Origin: Paraburkholderia acidipaludis NBRC 101816
Lineage (GTDB): Bacteria; Pseudomonadota; Gammaproteobacteria; Burkholderiales; Burkholderiaceae
DNA: 64,000 bases
Direction: 5' to 3'
Assembly: GCF_000684975.1 (NCBI RefSeq)
Contig: NZ_BAXZ01000020.1
Location: forward strand, 1 to 64,000
Part shown: positions 35,748 through 45,069 of the stretch, in pieces
Position numbering within the stretch: position 1 is the first letter of the stretch
Layout: every line of letters starts with the position of its first letter
The notes under the pieces: generated by a model
What the model was told of the DNA's origin: nothing
What the model saw: the letters and a program-made list of their open reading frames with translations, nothing else
Databases searched by the model: none
Translations under genes and position numbers: made by a program

Positions 35748-36917
35748 GTGACCGCTCGCGCCAACGAAAACGCCCGGCAAGCCGGCCGCCCTCACCCGCT
35801 TCGCGTTGCTCTGGTCTGTAACACTGCCTGGGCGATCTATACCTATCGGCAGGGCCTCCTTTACGCGCTCACGCAAAGCGGCGCACAGGTCACGGTGATC
35901 GCGCCACGCGACCGTACTTTCGAGCCGCTCGAGCAAATGGGCTGCCAGTGCGTCGAGTTGCCGGTGGCCTCCAAAGGCACCAATCCACTCGATGACCTGA
36001 AGACGCTCTGGGCGCTGTATCGCCACTATCGCGCCATCAGGCCCGACGTCGTCTTTCACTACACGATCAAGCCCAATATCTACGGGTCGGTCGCGGCATG
36101 GCTCGCGCGCGTGCCTTCCGTGGCGGTGACGACCGGGCTTGGCTACGTGTTCATCCAGAAAAGCCGCGCCGCGCAGGTCGCCAAGCGGCTCTATCGCTTT
36201 GCCTTCCGCTTTCCGCGCGAAGTGTGGTTTCTCAACCGAGACGACGAAGCGGTGTTCAAGGAGCAGAACCTGCTCACCCACCCCGAGCGCGCGCGTCTGC
36301 TGCACGGCGAAGGCGTGGATCTGGAGCAGTTTGCCTTCGCGCCGCTACCGGAGCGCGACACCTTCTCGTTCGTGCTGATCGGCCGGCTGCTGTGGGACAA
36401 GGGCGTGGGCGAGTACGTCGAAGCCGCACGCGCCTTGCGCGCGCGCTACCCGCATGCGCGCTTCCAGCTGCTCGGGCCGGTTGGCGTCGACAACCCGAGC
36501 GCGATTTCACGCGAAGAAGTGGCCGCGTGGGAACGCGAAGGGGTGATCGAATACCTGGGCGAAACCGCCGATGTGCGGCCGTTCATTGCCGGCGCGGACT
36601 GCGTCGTGCTGCCGTCCTATCGCGAAGGCGTGCCGCGCACGCTGATGGAAGCGAGCGCGATGGGGCGCCCGATCGTCGCCACCGACGTGCCCGGCTGCCG
36701 GGAAGTCGTCGAAAACGGCGTCAATGGCCTGCTTTGCGAGGCACGCGATGCGGTGTCGCTCACGGCGCAGCTCGCTGCCATGCTGGACCTCCCCCAGGCC
36801 GAGCGACAAAACATGGCGGAGCGCGGCCGAAAAAAAATCGAGAAAGAATTCGACGAACGTGCTGTGGTACAACGTTACCGCGAACTGGTTCGCCAGATCA
36901 CCGGCGTGACGTTTTGA
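35748..36917 (+). CDS. Family 4 glycosyltransferase
   Basis: A 389-residue GT-B enzyme. The N-terminal domain has RVALVCNTAWAIYTYRQGLL, typical of the PglA/WbnK-like group. The C-terminal donor domain includes FVLIGRLLWDKGVGEYVEAA and the E-x7-E region YREGVPRTLMEASAMGRPIV. It probably transfers a hexose or N-acetylhexosamine from a UDP-sugar to the growing repeat unit. A GTG start gives the expected length. It stands 36 bases before galE, suggesting the donor could be UDP-galactose or UDP-GalNAc. Confidence 0.87.
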   Translation: MTARANENARQAGRPHPLRVALVCNTAWAIYTYRQGLLYALTQSGAQVTVIAPRDRTFEPLEQMGCQCVELPVASKGTNPLDDLKTLWALYRHYRAIRPDVVFHYTIKPNIYGSVAAWLARVPSVAVTTGLGYVFIQKSRAAQVAKRLYRFAFRFPREVWFLNRDDEAVFKEQNLLTHPERARLLHGEGVDLEQFAFAPLPERDTFSFVLIGRLLWDKGVGEYVEAARALRARYPHARFQLLGPVGVDNPSAISREEVAAWEREGVIEYLGETADVRPFIAGADCVVLPSYREGVPRTLMEASAMGRPIVATDVPGCREVVENGVNGLLCEARDAVSLTAQLAAMLDLPQAERQNMAERGRKKIEKEFDERAVVQRYRELVRQITGVTF

Positions 36918-36953
36918 GCGAACCGGGCCTCACTCAAAATTCGGGAATTCAGC

Positions 36954-37997
36954 ATGGCAACGACGACAGCAGCGACGACCTCCAAAGGCACCATCCTCGT
37001 GACCGGCGGCGCAGGCTTTATCGGCTCGCATACCTGCGTGGAACTGCTCAACGGCGGCTACGAGGTGATCGCCGTGGACAACCTCGTGAACAGCCATCGC
37101 GAGTCGCTCGCGCGCGTGGAGCGGATCACCGGCAAGACGGTGACGCTCTACGAAGCCGACGTTTGCGACGAAGCGGCCCTGAACCGGATTTTCGAACAGC
37201 ATGCCGTTGCCGGCGTGATCCACTTCGCGGCACTCAAGGCGGTGGGCGAATCGGTCGCCAAACCGGTCGAATACTACCGCAACAACCTCAACGGCCTGCT
37301 GGTCGTGCTCGACGTGATGCGCCGGCACGAGGTGAAGCAGTTCGTGTTCAGCTCCTCGGCGACGGTGTATGGCGTGCCCGAGCGCTCGCCGATCGACGAG
37401 ACGTTTCCGCTCTCCGCGACGAACCCGTATGGCCAGTCCAAGCTCATCGCCGAACAGATTTTGCGCGACGTGGTGATCGCGGATCCGTCGTGGCGTATTG
37501 CGGTGCTGCGCTACTTCAATCCGGTGGGTGCGCACGAAAGCGGCTTGATTGGCGAAGATCCGGCAGGGATTCCGAACAATCTCATGCCCTACGTCGCCCA
37601 GGTGGCGGTCGGCAAGCTCGAAAGGCTGCGCGTGTTCGGGAACGATTATTCGACGCCCGATGGCACGGGCGTGCGGGACTATATCCATGTGGTCGATCTG
37701 GCACGGGGACATTTGTCCGCGCTCGACGCGCTCGTGAAGCTCGATTCCGGATTTGTGGTGAACCTTGGCACCGGGCGCGGGTATAGCGTGCTCGAGGTCG
37801 TGAAGGCGTTCGAGCAGGCTAGCGGATGTCCCGTTCCTTACGAAATCGCTGCGCGCCGGCCCGGCGACATTGCAGAGTGCTATGCGAATCCGGCGACGGC
37901 CGAGCGGCTGCTGGGATGGAAAGCGGAATTCGGGATCGAAAGGATGTGCCAGGATCACTGGCGGTGGCAGGAGAGGAATCCGCGGGGATTCAAGTGA
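36954..37997 (+). CDS. galE: UDP-glucose 4-epimerase
   Basis: A 347-residue extended short-chain dehydrogenase. The NAD-binding ILVTGGAGFIGSHTCVELL lies at residues 14-32, the catalytic Ser region in VFSSSATVYGVP, and the Tyr159-x3-Lys163 pair in NPYGQSKLIAEQIL. Length and the C-terminal GRRPGD-like segment (AARRPGDIAECYANP) match GalE. It interconverts UDP-glucose and UDP-galactose, possibly also the N-acetyl forms. It follows the glycosyltransferase gene closely. A hairpin with a T-rich tail follows it. Confidence 0.94.
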   Translation: MATTTAATTSKGTILVTGGAGFIGSHTCVELLNGGYEVIAVDNLVNSHRESLARVERITGKTVTLYEADVCDEAALNRIFEQHAVAGVIHFAALKAVGESVAKPVEYYRNNLNGLLVVLDVMRRHEVKQFVFSSSATVYGVPERSPIDETFPLSATNPYGQSKLIAEQILRDVVIADPSWRIAVLRYFNPVGAHESGLIGEDPAGIPNNLMPYVAQVAVGKLERLRVFGNDYSTPDGTGVRDYIHVVDLARGHLSALDALVKLDSGFVVNLGTGRGYSVLEVVKAFEQASGCPVPYEIAARRPGDIAECYANPATAERLLGWKAEFGIERMCQDHWRWQERNPRGFK

Positions 37998-38022
37998 CAA
38001 ACGAAGTGGCATACGCAGACGG

Positions 38023-38046
38023 CGCGCCCTTGCCGGGCGCGTTATT
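38023..38046 (+). terminator. Putative terminator after galE
   Basis: CGCGCCC (38023-38029) and GGGCGCG (38035-38041) form a 7-bp GC stem with a five-base loop, followed by TTATT. The T-tract is short, so termination may be partial. Confidence 0.5.
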
Positions 38047-38181
38047 GCGTCTGTCCAACATCGCAACACCGTGCGCGGCATCATCGCGCTGCGAAGTCGG
38101 CGACCTGCGGGTCTCGCAACAATTGCTATTTAACGCGTTTTTACAGCCTGGCATCGTTTGTTGCAGATTATTACATCGACG

Positions 38182-38208
38182 TTACACCGATTAAAAAAAC
38201 GCTACAAT
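38182..38208 (+). promoter_or_regulatory. Putative promoter of cysC
   Basis: TACAAT at 38203-38208 is a good -10 box, with TTACAC at 38182-38187 as a weak -35 box at 15-base spacing. The surrounding stretch 38150-38215 is AT-rich. The predicted start lies about 30 bases before the GTG of cysC, indicating that cysC can be transcribed independently of galE. Confidence 0.45.
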
Positions 38209-38244
38209 CTTGACGAATAGCATCGTCGAATTGGAGCGGGCGCA

Positions 38245-38847
38245 GTGAGTACAACAACCCCAAGGGGCGTCGTCGTATGGCTTACAGGCATGTCGGGTGC
38301 CGGCAAGTCGACCATTGCGCATGCATTATCCAGGCGACTACAAACGTTTGCTCTTCGCGCCACGGTACTTGATGGCGACGCGCTGCGTACAGGTCTCAAT
38401 TCAGACCTCGGCTTCACCGAAGCGGAGCGCACGGAAAATCTGCGGCGCGTAGCTCACGTGGCGGCGCTCTTCTGCAACGAAGGCTTTATTGCCATTACAG
38501 CGACGATCTCGCCCGACGCCCACCATCGCGAAAATGCGCGCCATATCATCGGCGACGCGGCATTCATCGAAGTCTTCGTCGACACGCCGCTGGAAATCTG
38601 CGAAAGCCGCGACCCCAAAGGCCTGTATCAACGCGCTCGTCGCGGCGAAATTCCGCAGTTCACGGGTGTCGGCTCGCCATACCACCCGCCGGCCAGTCCG
38701 CAGCTGACCGTCCGGACGCAAGGCAATACCGTCGAACACTGCGTAGACGAAATCATTGAATACCTTGCGCGGGTGCATCACGTCGACACCAGCCCCGTTA
38801 GCCAGGGAAAGCTTCAACTGGCGTACCGTAGCGTCGACTGCCGCTGA
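38245..38847 (+). CDS. cysC: Adenylylsulfate (APS) kinase
   Basis: A 200-residue monofunctional APS kinase that phosphorylates APS with ATP to give PAPS, the universal sulfate donor. The P-loop WLTGMSGAGKSTIAHALSR covers residues 12-30. The APS-binding LDGDALRTGLNSDLGFTEAE and TENLRRVAHVAALFCNEG match E. coli CysC closely. A GTG start after TTGGAGCGGGCGCA is used. It stands alone rather than in a cysDN operon, and lies among sugar-nucleotide and sulfotransferase genes. That context suggests PAPS supply for polysaccharide sulfation, though a role in cysteine synthesis is possible. Confidence 0.93.
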   Translation: MSTTTPRGVVVWLTGMSGAGKSTIAHALSRRLQTFALRATVLDGDALRTGLNSDLGFTEAERTENLRRVAHVAALFCNEGFIAITATISPDAHHRENARHIIGDAAFIEVFVDTPLEICESRDPKGLYQRARRGEIPQFTGVGSPYHPPASPQLTVRTQGNTVEHCVDEIIEYLARVHHVDTSPVSQGKLQLAYRSVDCR

Positions 38848-38895
38848 CTGGTGCGGCAACGGGGAAGAACAAGGCCCCGGTAGTGTCCAGTTGGC

Positions 38896-40779
38896 TCAGC
38901 TGGCAGCTCTTACCTTTTCGATATCCACGCTCTGAAGCGTCAGCGTAGCAGACGGCTGATACTCCGGCACCCAACGGCGCAGATCGCGCCGCACTTCGTC
39001 GTCACTGGGCACGCGGTGCTGCATCAACCACGGCAGCAACTCGTCGAGCAGGTGGTCCGGCACTTCCCTTGCACGTGCTATGCGCAGCTTGGGATGCGGC
39101 GTGCGCGTCGTCGCTTCGTCATCGGCGAGCAATTCTTCGTACAGCTTTTCGCCCGGCCGTAACCCCGTGAACACAATGCGGATCTGCTCCTCTGCGAAAC
39201 CATAGAGGCGAATCAGATCCCTCGCCAGATCGACAATCTTGACTGGCTGCCCCATGTCGAGGATGAAGATTTCGCCGCCCTGCCCCATGCTCGATGCCTG
39301 CAACACAAGCTGCGACGCCTCCGGAATCGTCATGAAGAAGCGCGTGATCTCCGGATGCGTCACCGTAACCGGACCACCCTTCGCAATCTGCTGCTGAAAC
39401 TTCGGAATCACGCTGCCCGCACTGCCGAGCACGTTGCCGAAGCGAACGGTCTCGAATTGCGTGCGCTCGCTCGTCTGCTGCATCGCCTGACAGGTCATTT
39501 CCGCGAGGCGCTTGCTTGCACCCATCACGTTCGTCGGATTCACCGCCTTGTCGGTCGAGATCAGCACAAAGTGCCGCACCCGATGCTTGATTGCTGCGCG
39601 GGCTACACGGTAGGTGCCGAGTACGTTGTTGCGGATCGCCTGCCAGGTATTCAGTTCCTCCATCAACGGCACATGCTTATAGGCCGCGGCATGGAATACG
39701 ATGTGCGGCGTGTAACGCAGCATCACCTGATCAAGTAGCAGCGAATCCTTCGCGTCACCGACGATAGCCACGACCGAAGTATCGGGAGAGCGCTCGCGGA
39801 TTTCCTCTGTGAGGCGATACATCGCGTATTCGGAGAGGTCGAATGCGACCAGTTGCGCCGGCGCGAAGCGCAGGATCTGGCGGCACAGTTCCGAGCCGAT
39901 CGAGCCACCTGCACCGGTCACCATCACAACGCGGCCGCCAAGCAACGCCTCCACGTGTGGCATGTCAATCTTCACCGCCTCGCGACCGAGCAGATCCTCG
40001 AGGTCGATGTTACGCACCTGCGAAAGAAACGCCTGACCTTGGGACAGGTCGGTCAGCGCCGGCAACACCAGCGCCTTGACCCCGGCTCGCACACATTGCG
40101 TGGCGACGCGCCGTTGCACTTCCACGGAAGCCGACGGAATGGCGATGATTGCAAACTCACAGCGCAAGGTTTCGGCCCAACGGGCCAGTGCGTCAATCGG
40201 GCCTAGCACCTTGTAGCCATAGATCTCGCGCCCCTGCTTCGCGGGATCGTCGTCGAGCAAGCCGACGAGACGCCATTCGGCCGAGCGCGAGAGTTCGCGG
40301 GCGAGGCTTGCGCCAGCACCGCCTGCGCCAAGCACGATTACGGGCTTGCCCTGCGCGACAAGACCTCCGTACAGATAGAACTCTTTCGAGGCCCGATACA
40401 GTGCGCGAGAGCCGCCCATTGCAAAAAACAGCAAAAGCGGTGAAACGATCAGCACCGAACGAGGAATGATCGGCAAAGGCTGAATCATCACGGACAAGAC
40501 CATGACGATCAACGAGGCCGAAACAATGGCCTTCGAAATACGCATCAGATCGGGAAGGCTCGCGAATACCCACATCCCGCGGTAAAGACCGAAGATACGG
40601 AACGTCATTGCGTACACCGGCAGGACCCAGAACAACGCCTTCAGGGCACCAACCCAAAATTCCGTCGGCACCGATGCGTTGAAGCGGAGTACATAGGCGG
40701 CAAGCCACGCCGCACCCACGGCGCCGACATCGAACAGGAAGGCACTGAATGATAACCAGGAGGCTTTATTGCGAAGCAT
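38896..40779 (-). CDS. wbpM: WbpM/CapD-like membrane NDP-sugar 4,6-dehydratase
   Basis: A 627-residue protein with four N-terminal membrane helices (about 10-125), a first Rossmann domain (VIVLGAGGAGASLARELSRS) and a C-terminal catalytic SDR domain (VVMVTGAGGSIGSELCRQIL at 285-304). The active site uses the Met-x3-Lys variant in TNVMGASKRLAE, as in WbpM, instead of Tyr. Such enzymes convert UDP-GlcNAc to the 4-keto-6-deoxy sugar that leads to QuiNAc or FucNAc. AAAGGAGGTGGACGCTG supports the ATG at 40779. It overlaps the WbpL-like gene by 14 bases and converges on cysC. Confidence 0.92.
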   Translation of the reverse strand: MLRNKASWLSFSAFLFDVGAVGAAWLAAYVLRFNASVPTEFWVGALKALFWVLPVYAMTFRIFGLYRGMWVFASLPDLMRISKAIVSASLIVMVLSVMIQPLPIIPRSVLIVSPLLLFFAMGGSRALYRASKEFYLYGGLVAQGKPVIVLGAGGAGASLARELSRSAEWRLVGLLDDDPAKQGREIYGYKVLGPIDALARWAETLRCEFAIIAIPSASVEVQRRVATQCVRAGVKALVLPALTDLSQGQAFLSQVRNIDLEDLLGREAVKIDMPHVEALLGGRVVMVTGAGGSIGSELCRQILRFAPAQLVAFDLSEYAMYRLTEEIRERSPDTSVVAIVGDAKDSLLLDQVMLRYTPHIVFHAAAYKHVPLMEELNTWQAIRNNVLGTYRVARAAIKHRVRHFVLISTDKAVNPTNVMGASKRLAEMTCQAMQQTSERTQFETVRFGNVLGSAGSVIPKFQQQIAKGGPVTVTHPEITRFFMTIPEASQLVLQASSMGQGGEIFILDMGQPVKIVDLARDLIRLYGFAEEQIRIVFTGLRPGEKLYEELLADDEATTRTPHPKLRIARAREVPDHLLDELLPWLMQHRVPSDDEVRRDLRRWVPEYQPSATLTLQSVDIEKVRAAS

Positions 40780-41815
40780 CAGCGTCCACCTCCTTTTGCC
40801 TTGATAGAGATGACTGGAAGCGGCGCCAGCACACATCAATAGCCACGCCGATCACAACGAGAACCACCGCCCAGACACCAACCGCCGCCCACTGGAAAAT
40901 CGCCGAATGCCTCAACAGCCAGACAGCAAGAATTATGCCCAAATTCATAATCAAGTACCACGTCAACGCCGTACGGCCGTGGCCCATGCCAAGGCGGACC
41001 ATACGCTGATAGTAGTGTTCGCGGTGTGCCTGCCAAAATTTTTCGCCGCGAACCACTCGTTTAAGTAATGTCACCGAGGCATCCGCAATGAAAGAAGAAA
41101 ATACTATTGCCGGAAACCAGATGGGCCAATTACCGTTAATCCACCCCCAATAGCCAAGGGCGCCTGCAAGAAAACCTAACGGAATCGAGCCGGCGTCGCC
41201 TAGAAACACCTTGGCCGGGTAAATGTTAAACAACAAGAAACCACCGGCTGCACCAGCCACAGCAGCACACGCACAGGCCAACGATAAGTTCGGTTGCGCA
41301 CTGGTCAGCGCAGCAATCGTATACCCGGCGAAGCCGAAGAGCGCCATGCCACCCGCAAGACCGTCGGCGCCATCCATAAAGTTGTATAAATTGACAAGCC
41401 AGACGAGTAAAAACGCCACAAGTGCCAAAGCCCACCAATTCATGCCACCTGGATAAACCACCAGAAACGCCGCCGCCGCCAGGACATGGCAGCCGAAACG
41501 CACGCGCGCGGGAAGACCTCCGCGGTCGTCGATCAGCGACAGAATGGCCAGTAGGACGGCGGCCAGTGCAGGCAGCCACAGTGCGGGAGCGAGGCACCAA
41601 ATCAGGATTGCCGAAATCGGTATGACACCCCATCCTCCAACTCTGGGAGTCGGACGAGTGTGAAGCGAGCGGTCGTTCGGAATATCAGTTGCAAGACGCC
41701 AGGCCATACCGGTTCGAAGCAAGATCAACAGGATGGCGGCACTAATGCATAACGAAAAGACTGCGCACAAGAGCAGGCGTGCCACTGGGCCAAAATGCGA
41801 AAGAGCGTAATGCAT
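40766..41815 (-). CDS. wbpL: WbpL/WecA-family undecaprenyl-phosphate sugar-1-phosphate transferase
   Basis: A 349-residue polytopic membrane enzyme with about ten to eleven hydrophobic segments. RSLHTRPTPRVGGWGVIP is the conserved N-terminal motif. The catalytic aspartates are in NFMDGADGLAGG and FLGDAGSIPLGFLAG. It transfers a HexNAc-1-phosphate from a UDP-sugar to undecaprenyl phosphate, starting O-antigen synthesis. The preference of WbpL for 6-deoxy-HexNAc such as QuiNAc or FucNAc fits its neighbours. The ATG at 41815 lies seven bases after the epimerase stop. Confidence 0.9.
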   Translation of the reverse strand: MHYALSHFGPVARLLLCAVFSLCISAAILLILLRTGMAWRLATDIPNDRSLHTRPTPRVGGWGVIPISAILIWCLAPALWLPALAAVLLAILSLIDDRGGLPARVRFGCHVLAAAAFLVVYPGGMNWWALALVAFLLVWLVNLYNFMDGADGLAGGMALFGFAGYTIAALTSAQPNLSLACACAAVAGAAGGFLLFNIYPAKVFLGDAGSIPLGFLAGALGYWGWINGNWPIWFPAIVFSSFIADASVTLLKRVVRGEKFWQAHREHYYQRMVRLGMGHGRTALTWYLIMNLGIILAVWLLRHSAIFQWAAVGVWAVVLVVIGVAIDVCWRRFQSSLSRQKEVDADASQ

Positions 41816-41822
41816 GCCGAGC

Positions 41823-42782
41823 TTAGTATGTCGAGCGGTACCAGACTGCCGTCTTCGACAGTCCTTGCTCCACTGAGTAGGGAGGATTCCATCCCAGCAT
41901 CTCACGCGCACGCGTGCAATCCAGCCGCAAATCCCCAATCAAGCGTTCGATTTGTGCCGAACGTCCGGTCAGATTGCCTACGAGTTTAAGCCACGACGCT
42001 GGAACAGGTACCAAGCGCTGCGGTGCGCTCAATTGAGTCGCCAAGGTTCGCACGAGTTCCGAAACGGACAGGTCAAAACTATCCGCAACGTGAAATATCG
42101 TGCCCGGGGCGGCAGGGTTTGTTGCGCACTCAATCAGCGCGGATGCCAGGTTTCCCACGTAAATCAGGCTGCGACGCGCGGTGATCGCACCCAGCGGCAG
42201 CGGTATCCCTTTCGCGATTGCGTGCATGAGCTGCAAGAAGTTCGCGCGGACGCCCGGCCCATAGACAAGGGGGGGCCGGACAATGACGATCTCCATGCCC
42301 GTTTCCTTCCCATAGTGGAGAAGTGCATTTTCTGCTTCGCGCTTAGAAACGCCATATGGATCGGTCGGACCTGGCTCGTCGGACTCGCGCAGCGGCCGGC
42401 CGGGGTCCCTGTCTCCCAGTGCCTTAATACTGCTCACGAAGACGAAGCGACGGACACCCGCCGCGTGAGCCGCACTCGCGACACGCAGTGAACCGCCGAC
42501 ATTGGTCTTGCGGTACGCCGCCAACGAATCGACCTCTGTGTCGTGCATCAGATGTACGCGCGCTGCGAGATGTATCACTACATCGCACTTCTGATTTCGC
42601 GGCCACCCAGCTCCAATGTCAACAAAATCATCGTCAGCGATGATCCGTTCCTGCACACCCGGGCTGGCAGTTTGAGAACGTCTCACCAATCCAATTACGC
42701 TGCCACCGCGTTCAATGACGACATTTGAGACTGCGCGGCCCACAAAACCGCTCGCACCAGAGACGACTACAGACAAGGTCAT
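41823..42782 (-). CDS. WbpV/WbpK-like NDP-sugar 4-reductase (SDR family)
   Basis: A 319-residue extended short-chain dehydrogenase. The NAD(P)-binding VVVSGASGFVGRAVSNVVIE is N-terminal, and the catalytic Tyr-x3-Lys is in TDPYGVSKREAENALLHYG. VRPPLVYGPGVRANFLQLMH and RSLIYVGNLASALIECA are typical of the WbpV/WbpK group. These reduce the 4-keto group of the WbpM product to UDP-QuiNAc or UDP-FucNAc. The gene order reductase-transferase-dehydratase is the same as wbpV-wbpL-wbpM of Pseudomonas aeruginosa serogroup O6. Which epimer is formed cannot be read. The 182-base gap upstream to fcl shows no gene. Confidence 0.85.
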   Translation of the reverse strand: MTLSVVVSGASGFVGRAVSNVVIERGGSVIGLVRRSQTASPGVQERIIADDDFVDIGAGWPRNQKCDVVIHLAARVHLMHDTEVDSLAAYRKTNVGGSLRVASAAHAAGVRRFVFVSSIKALGDRDPGRPLRESDEPGPTDPYGVSKREAENALLHYGKETGMEIVIVRPPLVYGPGVRANFLQLMHAIAKGIPLPLGAITARRSLIYVGNLASALIECATNPAAPGTIFHVADSFDLSVSELVRTLATQLSAPQRLVPVPASWLKLVGNLTGRSAQIERLIGDLRLDCTRAREMLGWNPPYSVEQGLSKTAVWYRSTY

Positions 42783-42964
42783 GGATGTTAATTAGCGAGT
42801 TGCACAGCACGTATCAGGAATGCACCTAGCCCCCTTCCAGACTCGTGCATCAAGCAGACGCAGATCGAGGAACGGTCGCCGTTGGAACGCGATCAGAGGC
42901 TGGCAGTGGAGGTGGCATCGTCCCCTAGATAGGGTCGATGCACAGCAGCGCACATCGCAGCCTG

Positions 42965-43909
42965 TCAGTTCGTCGGCCTGCTCAGAAAATCCGCGTAAGC
43001 CTGTGCGATCCCGTCGCGAAGTGCGGTTCTGGCCCGCCAACCGAGATCCCGCATACGGGCGACATTCAACAGCTTACGTGGCGTCCCGTCTGGCTTGCTC
43101 GCATCAAACACGATTTTGCCTTCGAAGCCGACCACGCTCATTACCGTCTCGGCTAGTTCGCGAATCGTTACATCCTCGCCCGTACCGACGTTAAAGAGCC
43201 CCTCGCCAACTCCTGCCTCCATCAGAAATACGCAAGCATCGGCGAGGTCGTCGACGAACAGGAATTCGCGCATTGGATTTCCCGACCCCCACACACTCAG
43301 TTCGTTTTCCTCACGTACTTTTGCTTCGTGCGTCTTGCGAATCAATGCGGGTAAAACGTGACTGTTATTCAAGTCATAATTGTCGTTGGCGCCATACAGA
43401 TTCGTCGGCATCACAGAGATATAACGTCGCCCATATTGGCGGTTGTAGCTCTCGCACATTTTCACCCCGGCAATCTTCGCAATCGCATAGGGCTCGTTTG
43501 TAGGCTCCAGCGGCCCCGTCAAGAGATATTCTTCCTTGATCGGCTGTGGGCAATCGCGCGGATAAATGCAGCTTGAACCGAGAAAACACAGCCGGTCAAT
43601 ACCCGCACGGTGCGCTCCGTTAATGACATTGGTCTCGACCGCCAGATTTTCATAAATAAAATCCGCGCCGTAGGTATTGTTGGCGTAGATGCCACCCACC
43701 TTGGCTGCAGCGACGAAGATATATTCAGGCCGCTCCGACTCGAGAAAATCGCGAACGGCCACTTGATCGAGCAGGTCCAGTTCTGCCCGAGAGCGAGTCA
43801 AAATGTTGGTATAGCCCTTCGACTGGAGATTGCGCACCAGTGCCGAGCCGACCATCCCACGATGGCCGGCCACGTAGATTTTCGCGTCTTTCAGAAGATT
43901 TTCCATCAT
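42965..43909 (-). CDS. fcl: GDP-L-fucose synthase
   Basis: A 314-residue bifunctional 3,5-epimerase/4-reductase that converts GDP-4-keto-6-deoxymannose to GDP-L-fucose. [20 protein letters not shown] binds [25 protein letters not shown] carries the catalytic Ser and Cys, and [19 protein letters not shown] the Tyr-x3-Lys pair. [20 protein letters not shown] is diagnostic. The start overlaps the gmd stop by four bases, so the two pathway enzymes are translationally coupled. Confidence 0.94.
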   Translation of the reverse strand: MMENLLKDAKIYVAGHRGMVGSALVRNLQSKGYTNILTRSRAELDLLDQVAVRDFLESERPEYIFVAAAKVGGIYANNTYGADFIYENLAVETNVINGAHRAGIDRLCFLGSSCIYPRDCPQPIKEEYLLTGPLEPTNEPYAIAKIAGVKMCESYNRQYGRRYISVMPTNLYGANDNYDLNNSHVLPALIRKTHEAKVREENELSVWGSGNPMREFLFVDDLADACVFLMEAGVGEGLFNVGTGEDVTIRELAETVMSVVGFEGKIVFDASKPDGTPRKLLNVARMRDLGWRARTALRDGIAQAYADFLSRPTN

Positions 43910-45021
43910 TCGCGCCCTACTGAGACTGTGAATCCAACACTCTTCAACAAGGCATGTTGCTTGGCCTTGTCGAGATCATGAGCGACCATTTCCTCGACCA
44001 TCTCATCCAAAGTGATCCTGGGCACCCAGCCAAGTTTGTTCTTCGCTTTGGTCGGGTCGCCAAGCAGGGTCTCAACTTCCGACGGCCGGAAATATCGCGG
44101 ATCGATTTTGACAATGATGTCGCCGACCTTGACGGACGGCGCCTTCTCTCCGGTAATCGCGCTCACTCGCCCTTGCTCGTTGACCCCTTCGCCTTCCCAT
44201 GCCAACACAATACCGAGCTGTGCAGCGGCCTTGTCAATGAAAGTCCGGACGCTATATTGAACTCCCGTGGCAATCACGAAGTCCTCGGGCTTCTCCTGCT
44301 GCAGCATCAACCATTGCATTTCAACGTAGTCTTTTGCGTGCCCCCAATCCCGCAATGCATCGAGGTTACCCATAAACAGGCAATTTTCGAGCCCCTGAGC
44401 GATATTGGCCAAACCGCGCGTTATCTTGCGCGTAACAAACGTCTCTCCACGGCGTGCGGATTCATGGTTGAAGAGAACCCCGTTGCACGCGTAAAGACCA
44501 TAGGCCTCCCGGTAGTTCACGGTAATCCAGTACGCGTAAAGCTTGGCAACGGCGTAAGGCGAGCGTGGGTAGAACGGGGTCGTCTCCTTTTGCGGCGTTT
44601 CCTGCACAAGGCCGTAGAGCTCTGAAGTGCTGGCCTGATAGAAGCGCGTTTTTTTCTCAAGGCCGAGGAAGCGGATACCCTCAAGGAGACGCAACGCGCC
44701 GATCGCATCGACATCCGCCGTGTACTCCGGCGCCTCAAAACTGACCGCGACGTGCGACTGTGCCCCGAGATTGTAGACTTCGTCGGGCTGCACCTCCCGA
44801 AGAATGCGAATCAGGTTCGACGTGTCGGTCAGATCACCGTAATGCAACTTGAGTCGCTGATGCTCCGCGTGCGGGTCTTCATAAATGTGGTCAATGCGAT
44901 CTGTATTGAACAGCGAAGCCCGCCGCTTGATGCCGTGAACTTCATAGCCCTTCTCAAGCAAAAACTCAGCCAGGTAAGAACCGTCCTGACCAGTGACGCC
45001 GGTAATCAAAGCTTTTTTCAT
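43906..45021 (-). CDS. gmd: GDP-mannose 4,6-dehydratase
   Basis: A 371-residue SDR enzyme, full length for Gmd. [20 protein letters not shown] binds the cofactor. The catalytic Thr/Glu are in [13 protein letters not shown] and the Tyr-x3-Lys in [33 protein letters not shown] binds GDP-mannose. It makes GDP-4-keto-6-deoxy-D-mannose, substrate for Fcl encoded next. It is one of two Gmd-like proteins in this cluster and is the more canonical. The spacing to the upstream paralogue is 48 bases. Confidence 0.95.
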   Translation of the reverse strand: MKKALITGVTGQDGSYLAEFLLEKGYEVHGIKRRASLFNTDRIDHIYEDPHAEHQRLKLHYGDLTDTSNLIRILREVQPDEVYNLGAQSHVAVSFEAPEYTADVDAIGALRLLEGIRFLGLEKKTRFYQASTSELYGLVQETPQKETTPFYPRSPYAVAKLYAYWITVNYREAYGLYACNGVLFNHESARRGETFVTRKITRGLANIAQGLENCLFMGNLDALRDWGHAKDYVEMQWLMLQQEKPEDFVIATGVQYSVRTFIDKAAAQLGIVLAWEGEGVNEQGRVSAITGEKAPSVKVGDIIVKIDPRYFRPSEVETLLGDPTKAKNKLGWVPRITLDEMVEEMVAHDLDKAKQHALLKSVGFTVSVGRE

Positions 45022-45069
45022 TTTAAACGTTCCACGTAAACAGATTACTAAATGAAATAGTGTTAGCCG

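Noticed and set aside
38848..38895. Bidirectional terminator between cysC and the WbpM-like gene
   Set aside because: No stable stem with flanking T/A tracts could be drawn in the 48 bases.
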